This document shows positions 9,247 through 18,016 of a stretch of 64,000 nt of DNA, piece after piece. The stretch covers positions 1-64,000 of the forward strand of contig JAGXGA010000005.1 of the NCBI GenBank assembly GCA_024636975.1. Direction: 5' to 3'. A program made the translations under genes and the position numbers. The notes under the pieces are model-generated. The model did not search any database. It was given only the letters and a program-made list of their open reading frames with translations, and was not told the DNA's origin. The DNA comes from Mariniphaga sp. GTDB taxonomy: Bacteria > Bacteroidota > Bacteroidia > Bacteroidales > Prolixibacteraceae. Position 1 is the stretch's first letter, and every line of letters begins with the position of its first letter.

Positions 9247-10797
9247 CTATGGCTTTTTTTCTGAATAGGTTGAAACATTGAAACCATTGATTTTTGGCGG
9301 AAAATCGGTTTTCCACCAAAATGCATCAGCAGAAGTACCAAAAGGAAAAACTCCAATGTCGGTATCATTGTCATCAGTTCGGGAACTGTCTCCCGCAGGA
9401 ATGCCGGCATCAATGGCTGGTGAACCCGACTTTAACCTGAAATCCCCCTGCTCAGGATTTCTAAACATGGGGTCTCCAATAATGGGATGACTGCCTGTTA
9501 TCGAATATACGGTATCTTTTACCCATGTGCCCAGGTAAATTGGATATTCAACTGTGTTGATATCATTGATAAGGTTGTATTCAATGTTAATGTTTTTAAG
9601 TTTCAGGTAATCCTTTTCAAGCAGGCTGGTCCTTCCGATTTCAAATGGAAAATTATGTGCAAAAATATTGTTGTAGATGTGCAGATCCTTCACATTAACT
9701 GAAAAGAGGTAGAAGCCTCCGTTGAGCCAGTATTGCGGGTCGCCGGCGAAATTTGGGCCCCAGCCGTTTCTGTAAAAAGTATTGTTATACACCTTTACAT
9801 TTTCGCGCGGATTATCGGCACCCCATCGCGAAAAGAACAGGCCTGTAGCCCGGTTGTTGTATATAAGGTTATGATGAATCTGCAGGTTTTTGGTATTAGG
9901 GCCTTCTTCTGATGAAATGGCAATTCCTGCTTCGCAGTTATGCACTACATTTTGATACATTCCGATATCCTGCAGCTGGCCAAACCATCCGTCGATGTAA
10001 AGCCCCTGCCGATCGCAGTGGTGGACATAATTATGGTGGACCAGGCCAAAGGAAGCCGTTTCCTTTACATCAATGCCCTCTTTGCGGCAATCGTAAACAT
10101 GGTTATATGCTACTTCAAAATGATGCGGCCCAGCCATACTTATTGCTTCATGGGGGGCCTCACTTCCCTGGTAGGGAGTCCAGCTCATCTCCATGTTGTT
10201 GGCATTAATCACAGTATTTCCGAATACGCGTATGTATTCACATCGCTGCCAGGCTGCAATGCCCGGCGAAAGGCTGTTTTCTGAAACACAATTGAAAACA
10301 TCAATATGTCGGCTTTCCTGGATATTTATTCCCGACCGCCTGGAATTCCTGACATGAATATTCTGAAGACGAATGAATGCTGCATCTTCTATCTGGATAA
10401 GGCCATTGTTGCCTGGATACTTGCCTGAGTAAGGAATGTTTACATTTTTTCCATCCAGGATTACTTTAGCTCCATCTTCACCCCGGATGGTAATCCATGC
10501 ATCCATATTACCGGCATGGGAAATCACCACCGGGCTTTCCATATTCCAGGTGCCTGAAAGAAGTGTGAGGGTATCGCCTGCAGAAAGTTTATCGACAGCA
10601 GTCTGAACCGACAGAAGTGGCTTTTCCCTTGAACCCGGGTTGGTATCATCACCCGATACTGAGACATGCAGATTAATGAAACTATTCTGTTGGTTACTAT
10701 CGGCAGTTATTCCATTTCCTTTATAAGATGCTGAAGTTGAGAAGTTACAAAAAACAAGCAAGATGAAGGTGAGGAAAAAGCTGAAGTTGTTATTCAT
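9247..10797 (-). CDS. secreted right-handed parallel beta-helix protein
   Basis: A 516-residue protein with a signal peptide (MNNNFSFFLTFILLVFCNFSTSA). Repeated short strands such as IRLQNIHVRNSRRSGINI, FEVAYNHVYDCRKEGIDV and LQIHHNLIYNNRATGLFF are typical of right-handed parallel beta-helices of the pectate-lyase or poly-lyase type. It starts with a DUF1565-like segment (HVSVSGDDTNPGSREKPLLSVQTAVD). A polysaccharide lyase or binding role is likely. It sits upstream of the sugar regulator and symporter on the same strand. Confidence 0.75.
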   Translation of the reverse strand: MNNNFSFFLTFILLVFCNFSTSASYKGNGITADSNQQNSFINLHVSVSGDDTNPGSREKPLLSVQTAVDKLSAGDTLTLLSGTWNMESPVVISHAGNMDAWITIRGEDGAKVILDGKNVNIPYSGKYPGNNGLIQIEDAAFIRLQNIHVRNSRRSGINIQESRHIDVFNCVSENSLSPGIAAWQRCEYIRVFGNTVINANNMEMSWTPYQGSEAPHEAISMAGPHHFEVAYNHVYDCRKEGIDVKETASFGLVHHNYVHHCDRQGLYIDGWFGQLQDIGMYQNVVHNCEAGIAISSEEGPNTKNLQIHHNLIYNNRATGLFFSRWGADNPRENVKVYNNTFYRNGWGPNFAGDPQYWLNGGFYLFSVNVKDLHIYNNIFAHNFPFEIGRTSLLEKDYLKLKNINIEYNLINDINTVEYPIYLGTWVKDTVYSITGSHPIIGDPMFRNPEQGDFRLKSGSPAIDAGIPAGDSSRTDDNDTDIGVFPFGTSADAFWWKTDFPPKINGFNVSTYSEKKP

Positions 10798-10966
10798 TTG
10801 TTTAACGTTCTGGAATGGTTTATAATATTAAGCTTTCTTCTGCTTTCGGATATAGGAAGTCGTAGAATCCGGTTCTTCAAACAGCGATAAAAATAAGTTT
10901 TATAATGCGTCTGTCAAAATTCGAGTAAAAGTTTTATCAGGAATGCTTATTTTTGAAAGAAAATAT

Positions 10967-11344
10967 ATGAAGGAATATAAAAGCTATTTTCTATTGCCTG
11001 CTGAACCGCATGATGTTTACAATGCACTTACCAATAAAAGGATACTGGAAATATGGACAGGAGAAGAAGCAGTGATGGAAGCAGAGCCTAATGCTGAATT
11101 TTCGTTGTGGGGAGGAAGCATTACCGGTATGAACCTGGAACTTGAGGAGAACCGGAAGGTTATACAGCAATGGTATTTTGGAGAGCAGGAAGAACCGAGC
11201 ATTGTAACAATAAAGCTTCACCCCGATAAAAAAGGCACAAGCGTTGAGGTGCGGCATACCAATATTCCTGATGAAGCTTATGATAATATTGTTGAGGGTT
11301 GGGAAGAGGATTATTTTGGGGCATTGAGGGAGCTGTTCATATAA
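10967..11344 (+). CDS. SRPBCC / AHSA1-like domain protein
   Basis: About 125 residues of START-like fold similar to the Hsp90-ATPase activator homologue 1 (AHSA1) group: YFLLPAEPHDVYNALTNKRILEIWTG at the N-terminus, then VIQQWYFGEQEEPSIVTIKL. Such proteins bind small hydrophobic ligands or clients; the ligand is unknown. The ATG at 10967 is chosen over one 24 nt upstream because the conserved region starts at it. Confidence 0.75.
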   Translation: MKEYKSYFLLPAEPHDVYNALTNKRILEIWTGEEAVMEAEPNAEFSLWGGSITGMNLELEENRKVIQQWYFGEQEEPSIVTIKLHPDKKGTSVEVRHTNIPDEAYDNIVEGWEEDYFGALRELFI

Positions 11345-11450
11345 CTTATTAATCCCTGTTTCTACAGATTGCTCTTAGCCCAGTGTTTAAATTGCTGAAT
11401 TACAGCGATATTATAAATGTCTTTGTTTATTGTTTAAAAGGTATTATGAA

Positions 11451-11669
11451 ATGAAAACTTTAACATTGCGTTTACCTGACTGTGTCGACGAAATAGAGGT
11501 TAAAATGCAACTTGCAGCATATCTTTTTGATAAAGGTATATTATCATCAGGGTAAGTGGCGGATATGGCAGGTATTTCGAAGAGAGAATTTATTGAAACA
11601 GTCGGTCAATATGGTGTATCAATATTTGGTGATAGTATTGAAAATATAGGAAAAATAATTAATGGATAA
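11451..11669 (+). pseudogene. UPF0175 antitoxin with internal stop
   Basis: Translation gives MKTLTLRLPDCVDEIEVKM then LFDKGILSSG, a TAA at 11553-11555, and then VADMAGISKREFIETVGQYG. The two parts together are a full UPF0175-type antitoxin, in which the position of the stop is usually Gln (CAA to TAA). A second start after the stop is possible but would lack the DNA-binding N-terminus. Its stop overlaps the start of a PIN remnant. Confidence 0.65.
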
Positions 11670-11706
11670 AATTATTATTTCAGATACCAGTTGTTTACTT
11701 CACTAA
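11662..11706 (+). pseudogene. PIN-domain toxin remnant
   Basis: Only MDKIIISDTSCLLH remains before two stops. The IISDTSCL segment is the N-terminal active-site strand of PIN-domain RNases (first Asp). It overlaps the end of the UPF0175 frame, as in intact pairs. The remainder is missing, and tmRNA begins 87 nt later. Confidence 0.55.
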
Positions 11707-11748
11707 TAATAAAGTTGAATCCTTTACATTATATTGGCACGATTTTAG

Positions 11749-11756
11749 TAATTTTG
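11749..11756 (+). promoter_or_regulatory. candidate -7 box of the tmRNA promoter
   Basis: TAATTTTG matches the Bacteroidota -7 consensus TAnnTTTG and lies 37 nt before the mature tmRNA 5' end. No well-placed -33 TTG is seen. Confidence 0.4.
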
Positions 11757-11792
11757 CAAGCAGTTCATTGGCAAATATTGCCTTTACTATTT

Positions 11793-12188
11793 GGGGCTGA
11801 TTGGTTTTGACAGCGGGTAGAAGAGGCAGGTAAGCATGCAGGGTTTTGGTTGTTGACCCTTAAAAAATAATGATCAAAACCATAATTGGCGAAAATAATT
11901 ACGCTCTTGCTGCGTAACCGAATAGAGTAGGTTACTGCTTAATTCCGGTGCAAGGCATCGGAACGAGACATCGCCCGGGTGCTGTAGCCACGAAGCTACC
12001 CGATCAGGCGGTGCAAGTAAATCGAGGCTAGCTGAAGCTTTACTCCGCAGTTTCATCGAAAATAAAGGAGTTAAGGTATCGGTCGGTGGCCCTGATCCAG
12101 CCGGTACTCGAAAATTAAATTGGGGATAAGCATGTAGAAAGCTTGTGGCTTCCTCGTTTGGACCGGGGTTCGACTCCCCGCAGCTCCA
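11793..12188 (+). ncRNA. ssrA: transfer-messenger RNA (ssrA)
   Basis: The tRNA-like ends pair GGGGCTG (5') with CAGCTCC (3'). The T-arm reads CCGGG-TTCGACT-CCCCG, as in tmRNAs. The tag frame at 11888-11917 encodes GENNYALAA and a TAA stop, a typical Bacteroidota proteolysis tag. GC-rich pseudoknot regions follow the tag. It rescues stalled ribosomes and marks the nascent peptide for degradation. The 3' CCA is not encoded. A weak terminator-like hairpin follows at 12333. Confidence 0.93.
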
Positions 12189-12332
12189 CTTTTTAATTTG
12201 ATTATCAGTGAATTACAGGTAGTTTAGGAAATATATAGGAAATAATACCTATTTTACCTGTTTAATGAGAAAAAATTAATGACTTAATTTGTAATGTTAT
12301 TCGTTGCCAGAATAACATCTAAACGTTTAAAG

Positions 12333-12356
12333 GGCTGCAATTGTGCAGCCTTTTTT
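12333..12356 (+). terminator. rho-independent terminator
   Basis: GGCTGCA-ATTG-TGCAGCC followed by TTTTTT. It lies about 145 nt after the mature tmRNA end and is the likely end of the ssrA transcript. Confidence 0.8.
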
Positions 12357-12456
12357 GTTTTATAGCATAACATTTCTTTCAGACGAGAGAACCATTTTCT
12401 TTTAAAATTTTAAATACTCCTTTTTTCTAAATGGAAGCCATCTTTTTTAAGTGATT

Positions 12457-13302
12457 TCATGTATTTAATGACGAAACTAATTGCCTTCTGACTCTTTCTA
12501 AACATTTATACTTCTGATTCCTCACACTTGCTGCCGATGAATATCCCATCACCGATGCAATGGTTTCCCATGAATGGTTCTCAAAATAGAACAACTCCAA
12601 TATCTGCCTGCATGGGTTCCCCAGGGTTTCAATTGCTTTTTTTACTAAGATATAATTGTCAGGTTCTTCTTCATAGTAGGCAACGGAAACATCTATAGTT
12701 TCATACTGCTCTAACTCTATAAATTCATTTTGCTTTTTTTGTTTTCGCAGATGTTCATACCAAAGATTTCTGCTAATTGAAAACACATAGGTTCCCAGCG
12801 AACAATTTAAATCAAGTTTTCCCCAGGTAAATTTATCCATTAAAATTACTAAAGCATCCTGGAATATATCTTTTGCATCCTCAATAGTTCCACTGTTTTT
12901 AAGAATCAGCCAGGCAACTCTTGAAAATTCTTCTTCATAAAATCTATAAATGGTTTGTTTGTCGTCTTTCCAAAAACGAGAAAGAGTTACCTGATTCAGT
13001 TCATAAGTAGATACTAAACTAAAATTAATACTATCTAATGGTTGTAATGCTTCTTCAACAACAACAGGATTATAAAATTCTTTTTCTTTTTCTCTTTCAC
13101 GCTCCAATAATTCATCTACCGGCAGATTTTTAAAAACCCTTTCGGTTATTGGTGTAAGTAAATTTAAGTAATTTCTTCTAAAATAGATATGAATTGATTT
13201 CCTGAGATTCGAATCCTCACTTCTCTTATAGAATGCAGCATTTTCAATCCATTGATGAAAATTTTCTTCCGCTTGAATCCATTGGTTTGTATCAGTGCTC
13301 AT
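12457..13302 (-). CDS. ECF-type RNA polymerase sigma factor
   Basis: A 281-residue sigma-70 family protein with a long N-terminal extension of about 110 residues. Region 2 spans about residues 125-190 (FQDALVILMDKFTWG, YVFSISRNLWYEHLRKQKK) and region 4 lies near 225-275 (LGNPCRQILELFYFENHSWETIASVMGYSSAASVRNQKYKCLERVR). It would direct RNA polymerase to a special promoter set. It is divergent from the vWA gene with about 100 nt between starts, so it may control that cluster. No anti-sigma gene is adjacent. Confidence 0.8.
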   Translation of the reverse strand: MSTDTNQWIQAEENFHQWIENAAFYKRSEDSNLRKSIHIYFRRNYLNLLTPITERVFKNLPVDELLEREREKEKEFYNPVVVEEALQPLDSINFSLVSTYELNQVTLSRFWKDDKQTIYRFYEEEFSRVAWLILKNSGTIEDAKDIFQDALVILMDKFTWGKLDLNCSLGTYVFSISRNLWYEHLRKQKKQNEFIELEQYETIDVSVAYYEEEPDNYILVKKAIETLGNPCRQILELFYFENHSWETIASVMGYSSAASVRNQKYKCLERVRRQLVSSLNT

Positions 13303-13405
13303 TTTGAATCTTTAGGTGTTCTTCAAAAATATTAAAATAATTCATCATTTGCGGGTGACATTTTCCTGTTTTTTGACATTAATGAATATAACCAAAATTA
13401 ATAGT

Positions 13406-13996
13406 ATGAAAACAACAATTCATTATGCCTTCATTCTTGACCAAAGTGGATCAATGCACGGACTGAAAAACGAGGTGATAACCAGTTTTAACGAACAGGT
13501 TAAAAGCATTAACAAGGTCATCAAGAGTAATCCCGGCACTAAAATTTATTTTACCTTTTGCATCTTTAATGAAGAAATAGAATTTAAATTTATAACACAA
13601 GAGGTGAATAAACTACTGAAGCTCAAGGCACACGAATATAATCCCGATTCCTGCACGGCCTTATATGATGCTATTGGTTTAACCTATAGGAAAATCCAAA
13701 AGGAGGTGAAGAATAATGACAAAGTATTTATTGCTGTATTCACCGATGGCCTTGAAAATGCTTCCACCGATTTTACTTCTAAGGATATAAAAGGGCTATT
13801 ATCTCAAGCAGAAGAAAAGAATTGGGAAATCAGGTTCTTTTGTCGCCAGGAAGAGAATTTGTTCTATAAGTCCAATCTTGGGATATCTGATAAGCAAATG
13901 CTGAATATATCATTAAATGAATCCGGGTTAAAGGTGATGGAATCTGAAATCAGCTTTTGTTTGGGAGAAATGGTAAAACCTAAAAAATTATCATAA
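13406..13996 (+). CDS. von Willebrand factor A domain protein
   Basis: A 196-residue vWA domain. The MIDAS motif DQSGSM appears near residue 11, and FTDGLEN near residue 113 carries the later metal-binding Asp. It has no signal peptide, so it acts in the cytoplasm. The ATG at 13406 is preferred; one at 13382 would add eight residues. Its last base is the first base of the next gene's start codon, so the two are translationally coupled. Confidence 0.75.
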   Translation: MKTTIHYAFILDQSGSMHGLKNEVITSFNEQVKSINKVIKSNPGTKIYFTFCIFNEEIEFKFITQEVNKLLKLKAHEYNPDSCTALYDAIGLTYRKIQKEVKNNDKVFIAVFTDGLENASTDFTSKDIKGLLSQAEEKNWEIRFFCRQEENLFYKSNLGISDKQMLNISLNESGLKVMESEISFCLGEMVKPKKLS

Positions 13997-14580
13997 TGAA
14001 TTTGATCTCATCTGAAGGAATGGTTAAGGCTGCATTTAAATGCTATACCAAAGAGCTAATGGATGTATTGAAATTTATAAAAGCAGGTCAAAAGAAAACA
14101 TGGATGGAAGAGAGGCCGTATTGTGAGATTACCATTTTAACCGGTGAAGTGCAGTTTGTAGTAAATGGGGCATCCAAATCCTTATTCTGCGAAACAAAGA
14201 GTCCGGCAAGAGTTACTATTTCTTTTGCATACCTGTTACACCTGGTTAAAGATCGTCCAAGAGTTGTAACAAAATTTTCAGTAGGAGATGAATTTATGAC
14301 AATTAATGAATCAACTGTAGTCGTAACAACTTGCTTTTTTCAGGATGATAGTATTTTAAGGAGTATAAATTTACCTGTTAATTATGGCATAGCTGATGTT
14401 TTAAGGCTTCCTTTGCGCTATACCAAAAAGGAAATCGAGTTCAATAAATTTACTTCCGAATATAAAGGAGCTTGTGCTACTTTAAATTACGATACCAGAT
14501 TAATATCTGCCAGATTGAAAAAGTATGGCATATCAAAAGATGCAATAGAAAAATTCTTACACAGCAAAATTTTCGTTTAA
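13996..14580 (+). CDS. hypothetical protein in vWA cluster
   Basis: A 194-residue protein I do not recognise. It has mixed alpha/beta composition, no signal peptide and no membrane segment. A central stretch, CEITILTGEVQFVVNGASK, could be a sliding-clamp-like or beta-barrel strand pair, but this is a guess. It overlaps the end of the vWA gene by one base and is followed 18 nt later by a DUF932-like gene, so the three form an operon. Confidence 0.6.
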   Translation: MNLISSEGMVKAAFKCYTKELMDVLKFIKAGQKKTWMEERPYCEITILTGEVQFVVNGASKSLFCETKSPARVTISFAYLLHLVKDRPRVVTKFSVGDEFMTINESTVVVTTCFFQDDSILRSINLPVNYGIADVLRLPLRYTKKEIEFNKFTSEYKGACATLNYDTRLISARLKKYGISKDAIEKFLHSKIFV

Positions 14581-14598
14581 CCAATAAAAACAAATGAC

Positions 14599-15594
14599 AT
14601 GATACCTTTAAATTCTGAATTTCCATCCCAGCAGTTAAATGATGTACTGTTCGATGTAAGCCTTGAACCTTTGTTTTCTAAATTCCAGTTGCAAAATAAG
14701 TATCCTGTGGAACAAACTGTTTCTCAATATAAGGCGGTAGTTAATAAAAAATCAGGGCAGATACTTTCTGTTGTAAGTAAAAACTATGAGCTTATTAAAA
14801 ATAAGGAAGCACTTGAAATGGGAAAGATTGTCTTTAAACAGCTATATCCTAAAGTTGATGTAAATGAGTTGGTTCCTTTTAAGGTTGTTTTTCCGAAATC
14901 ACTAACCTCAGCCAACATTGACCTGATTCATAAAGATGTTAACTTTGATATGTGGGAGCAGGAAAAATGGCTTCCTTTTTTGAGGATATCAAACAGTTAC
15001 AATCGCACTCATGCCTTATCTTTTGAAATTGGTTTCGTAAAAGAATTGTGCTCAAATGGGGTACTGTTTAATAAACAAACTTTGAAATTGAAATACTTTC
15101 ACGATAAGAGTAGAAAAATAAATTTGAAAAATGATTCCAAAGAAATTGCATCTGTTGCAAAACAATTTGGAGAACAATGCAACAGATTACTCGAATACAA
15201 AGTACCTCAGGAAGATATGTTTCCGTTGTTATGCCTGATTTTAAAAATCAACCTCCAAGTGCCAGACGAAAGGCAGGTTAATACTAAAACAAAGAACCTC
15301 GAAAAGTTAAAAAAGATTGTATCAGAACAGATGGCGGCTTATGAGAAATCGTATGGTTTAAGTGCGTATAACGCCTTTAATATAGCCACTGATATTGTTT
15401 CACACAATGATAAATACAAGGCACTTCCGGGTTATTATTTTAATATACGTTCATTTTTTATCCGGCCAACTGTATGGACGGAGGAGTTTTCTGGGGAAAT
15501 TGTAAAAAGTGATTTTAGTCTTAACGACTATTTAAAACCAACTATCAAAGAATTAAATGACTTCAATGAAATTACTGGATTTAAGTGGAACTAA
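14599..15594 (+). CDS. DUF932-like protein
   Basis: A 331-residue protein resembling the DUF932 (phage/plasmid-related TIGR03299-like) family. Typical elements are YKAVVNKKSGQILSVVSKNYELIKN at about residues 45-70, FLRISNSYNRTHALSFEIGFVKELCSNG at about 130-160, and a helical C-terminal half ending in LPGYYFNIRSFFI. Members occur on plasmids, phages and defence islands; the function is unknown. It is the third gene of the vWA cluster. Confidence 0.65.
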   Translation: MIPLNSEFPSQQLNDVLFDVSLEPLFSKFQLQNKYPVEQTVSQYKAVVNKKSGQILSVVSKNYELIKNKEALEMGKIVFKQLYPKVDVNELVPFKVVFPKSLTSANIDLIHKDVNFDMWEQEKWLPFLRISNSYNRTHALSFEIGFVKELCSNGVLFNKQTLKLKYFHDKSRKINLKNDSKEIASVAKQFGEQCNRLLEYKVPQEDMFPLLCLILKINLQVPDERQVNTKTKNLEKLKKIVSEQMAAYEKSYGLSAYNAFNIATDIVSHNDKYKALPGYYFNIRSFFIRPTVWTEEFSGEIVKSDFSLNDYLKPTIKELNDFNEITGFKWN

Positions 15595-15675
15595 ACCATT
15601 TCAGCTTCTTTGAGAATGACTGAGTTGGGGCAGAACTGAAAAATTAGATGAGTAGGAAATAAAAAAAATTGAACG

Positions 15676-16221
15676 ATGAAAAATTTAGTATTTGTTTTTA
15701 GCTTAACCATTTTTGTTGTAAATGTTTATGCTCAGGAAACCTGGGATATTTACAACAACTTTTTTGGCGTACCGGATATTACACCTTCCCAAACAATCAA
15801 GTCAAACAATTATGGCGGAATTGATGTCTATAATAATTCCTATGGAATATCAGAGATTACGCCCACATCTACAATAAAATCTAGTGATTTTGATGGGTAT
15901 GATGTCTATGAAAATACGTTTGGTATTCCAGACTTAATGCCAAAACAAACCATTAGAAAAGTTTCTGAAAATGAGTATGGCATTTTCAATACCACGTATG
16001 GTATTCCTGAATTAACACCTTCAAAAACGGTTAAAGAAAACAGTTATGGTGAAATTGAAATATACAATAATAAATATGGAATCCCTGATATATTTCCAGA
16101 GAAGAATATAAAAAGAAACAGTTCAGGCGAATATGATATCTATAATAATACTCTCGGAATACCAGATTTTATCCCTGATAAAATAATAAAACCGAGAGAA
16201 TGTAATCCAGATACCTGGTAA
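15676..16221 (+). CDS. secreted tandem-repeat protein
   Basis: A 181-residue protein with a signal peptide (MKNLVFVFSLTIFVVNVYAQ). It is followed by six consecutive repeats of about 26 residues. Each has the form (D)-V/I-Y-N-N-x-Y/F-G-I-P-D/E-x-x-P-x-x-T-I-K, ending in a Gly/Tyr-rich linker. The repeats have diverged in sequence but not in length. The family is not recognised; it may be a small surface or periplasmic adhesive or structural protein. Confidence 0.6.
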   Translation: MKNLVFVFSLTIFVVNVYAQETWDIYNNFFGVPDITPSQTIKSNNYGGIDVYNNSYGISEITPTSTIKSSDFDGYDVYENTFGIPDLMPKQTIRKVSENEYGIFNTTYGIPELTPSKTVKENSYGEIEIYNNKYGIPDIFPEKNIKRNSSGEYDIYNNTLGIPDFIPDKIIKPRECNPDTW

Positions 16222-16229
16222 CTCAATTT

Positions 16230-16454
16230 CTATGAATTTAATTTCATTTCTACCTTTTTAACCAATTCAGATGGAGAGATATCCAGCGCATCGGCAATTT
16301 TAAAAATGGTAGAGATTGTGGGTTGTCTAAGGCCACGTTCAAGTAATGATATGTATGTTCTATCAAGGTCACAATATTCAGCAAGTTTTTCCTGGGAAAG
16401 ATTTTGCCCTTCCCGAAGTGTACGTAAAACTTTACCAAATACTTCTATTACCAT
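16230..16454 (-). CDS. XRE-family transcriptional regulator
   Basis: A 74-residue single helix-turn-helix protein of the Cro/CI type: LRTLREGQNLSQEKLAEYCDLDRTYISLLERG followed by RQPTISTIFKIADALDISPSELV. It resembles controller proteins of restriction-modification systems, and a restriction-modification gene lies 1.6 kb away. That link is inference only. It is convergent with the repeat protein gene. Confidence 0.82.
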   Translation of the reverse strand: MVIEVFGKVLRTLREGQNLSQEKLAEYCDLDRTYISLLERGLRQPTISTIFKIADALDISPSELVKKVEMKLNS

Positions 16455-16565
16455 GCATGCTGACTTTAGTCAGCGTAAAAGTCAGATAATACATGTATTT
16501 AATCTACGGACTATAGTCTGAAATATTTAATTTTTTTTATAGTTTTATATTGAATAATCAATGAC

Positions 16566-16997
16566 ATGGCCAAAGCAATATACACTCAGGGTACAAAGAT
16601 TAACAAAGCACTACGAGTACTGAATTATACTCTATTATTCTTCTTTTTTCTCTATTTATTATCAATAGAAGGATTAACTTTTGAGTTAAAGGATATATTT
16701 ATATCTGCAATGGTATTATTTGCTCCTGTTACCATAATGGGAACGATTTATTATTATCATGCAACAGTCTTAGGGAAGCTGATTTATACAACGGTAAGTT
16801 TTCTATTTGTTTTTTATTTTATTCTTCTTGCAGAGTATTACGATTGGAATGATTTTGTCAGCAGGTATGAAGAATATAAAAAATTTTATAATGATGTCAG
16901 TGGAGGTATATTAATCATCGGTAACATAATTTTACTTGCAAACATATTTTACTCACCTATCCTATTTCCAACTAAAAGTCTAACGAACAATGACTAA
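16566..16997 (+). CDS. integral membrane protein, unknown
   Basis: A 143-residue protein with four hydrophobic segments (about residues 20-37, 45-65, 75-95 and 118-137). The family is not recognised. Its 3' end overlaps the next gene by 8 nt. Confidence 0.5.
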   Translation: MAKAIYTQGTKINKALRVLNYTLLFFFFLYLLSIEGLTFELKDIFISAMVLFAPVTIMGTIYYYHATVLGKLIYTTVSFLFVFYFILLAEYYDWNDFVSRYEEYKKFYNDVSGGILIIGNIILLANIFYSPILFPTKSLTNND

Positions 16998-17508
16998 AAA
17001 AAACTTCTTAAAGATGTTGGGCTTTTGCCTGATAATGTTTTTTAGCAGTAATATCAGTGGGCAGATACCTAAAAATAATTTTATAAAAGGGTTGGCAAGT
17101 TTTTATCAGAAAGAATATCAAGCTGCTATTATGGAGTTTAATAAGGAGATAGATATTCATCCACAATATTTCCGACCTTATTATTATAGAGGTCTATCAA
17201 AATTTCATCTAGAAGATTTTAGAGGAGCTATTTTAGACTTAACCGAGGCGATTAAAGTTTCTCCAGGGGCTTCAGAGGCCTACTACTACAGAGGGGTTTC
17301 TAAATTTATTTTAAAGGATGATAGTGGTGCAATGGGTGATTTTAATAAAGCAATAGAACTCAATCCTACACATGCAGAATCATATTTTGATAGAGGTATT
17401 TTAAAATTATTCAGCAATCAAATAAATAGTGGCTGCTTGGATTTAAGTAAGGCTGGAGAATTAGGACATGAAAAGGCATACGAGATTATAAAATTATACT
17501 GTAAATGA
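16990..17508 (+). CDS. secreted TPR-repeat protein
   Basis: A 172-residue protein with an N-terminal signal segment (MLGFCLIMFFSSNISGQ) and three to four tetratricopeptide repeats, such as PYYYRGLSKFHLEDFRGAIL, AYYYRGVSKFILKDDSGAMG and SYFDRGILKLFSNQINSGCL. TPR proteins scaffold protein contacts; here it probably acts in the periplasm. It overlaps the membrane-protein gene by 8 nt, so they are likely one operon. Confidence 0.7.
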   Translation: MTKKNFLKMLGFCLIMFFSSNISGQIPKNNFIKGLASFYQKEYQAAIMEFNKEIDIHPQYFRPYYYRGLSKFHLEDFRGAILDLTEAIKVSPGASEAYYYRGVSKFILKDDSGAMGDFNKAIELNPTHAESYFDRGILKLFSNQINSGCLDLSKAGELGHEKAYEIIKLYCK

Positions 17509-17529
17509 GCAACTAATTAAAGTTTTTTA

Positions 17530-17796
17530 ATGAATCTAAAAGAATCAATAATCCAAGTACTTACAGATAAAAAAGCAAAACGTGAAGGGCTTCATATACG
17601 CCACATTGCAAAGCATGTTTTTAATAGCAGTCGAGTTCTATTTTCTGAAGGTCCGGAACAAGATTATGAAAAACTGCTGGTAAAGGTGAATCGCATTTTG
17701 TTATACGAAGCAAACAAAAAACAAAAAGGCATATTCATCCGGGTAATTAATCCCAAAACTAAAAAGAACAGGAAGGGTTGGTATAAGCTAAAATAG
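17530..17796 (+). CDS. HARE-HTH-like small protein
   Basis: An 88-residue protein resembling the HB1/ASXL/restriction (HARE) helix-turn-helix domain: VLTDKKAKREGLHIRHIAKHVFN at the start and GIFIRVINPKTKKNRKGWYKL at the end. HARE-HTH domains are linked to restriction enzymes, consistent with the restriction-modification gene 220 nt downstream. Confidence 0.55.
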   Translation: MNLKESIIQVLTDKKAKREGLHIRHIAKHVFNSSRVLFSEGPEQDYEKLLVKVNRILLYEANKKQKGIFIRVINPKTKKNRKGWYKLK

Positions 17797-18016
17797 TTAG
17801 AACAAACTTCCTGGATTTTTTTATTTCATTATCCGGATGACCATTAAAAGAAAAATGCTGACAAAGCCGTATTGCTAGGCAAAGATTATGAGTTTATTTT
17901 GAAAGAAAAATACCTTTGTTCCAAACTGGACAATGTCTAAAGGCACTATAACATAGCATAGACTAATCACAATATTTTGCTAATTTGGTCAATTAAAATA
18001 TTATCTAAACCAGCAA
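17797..18016. other. intergenic, no gene recognised
   Basis: AT-rich spacer before the restriction-modification gene. The promoter of that gene should be here, but no convincing -7/-33 pair was identified. Confidence 0.35.
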
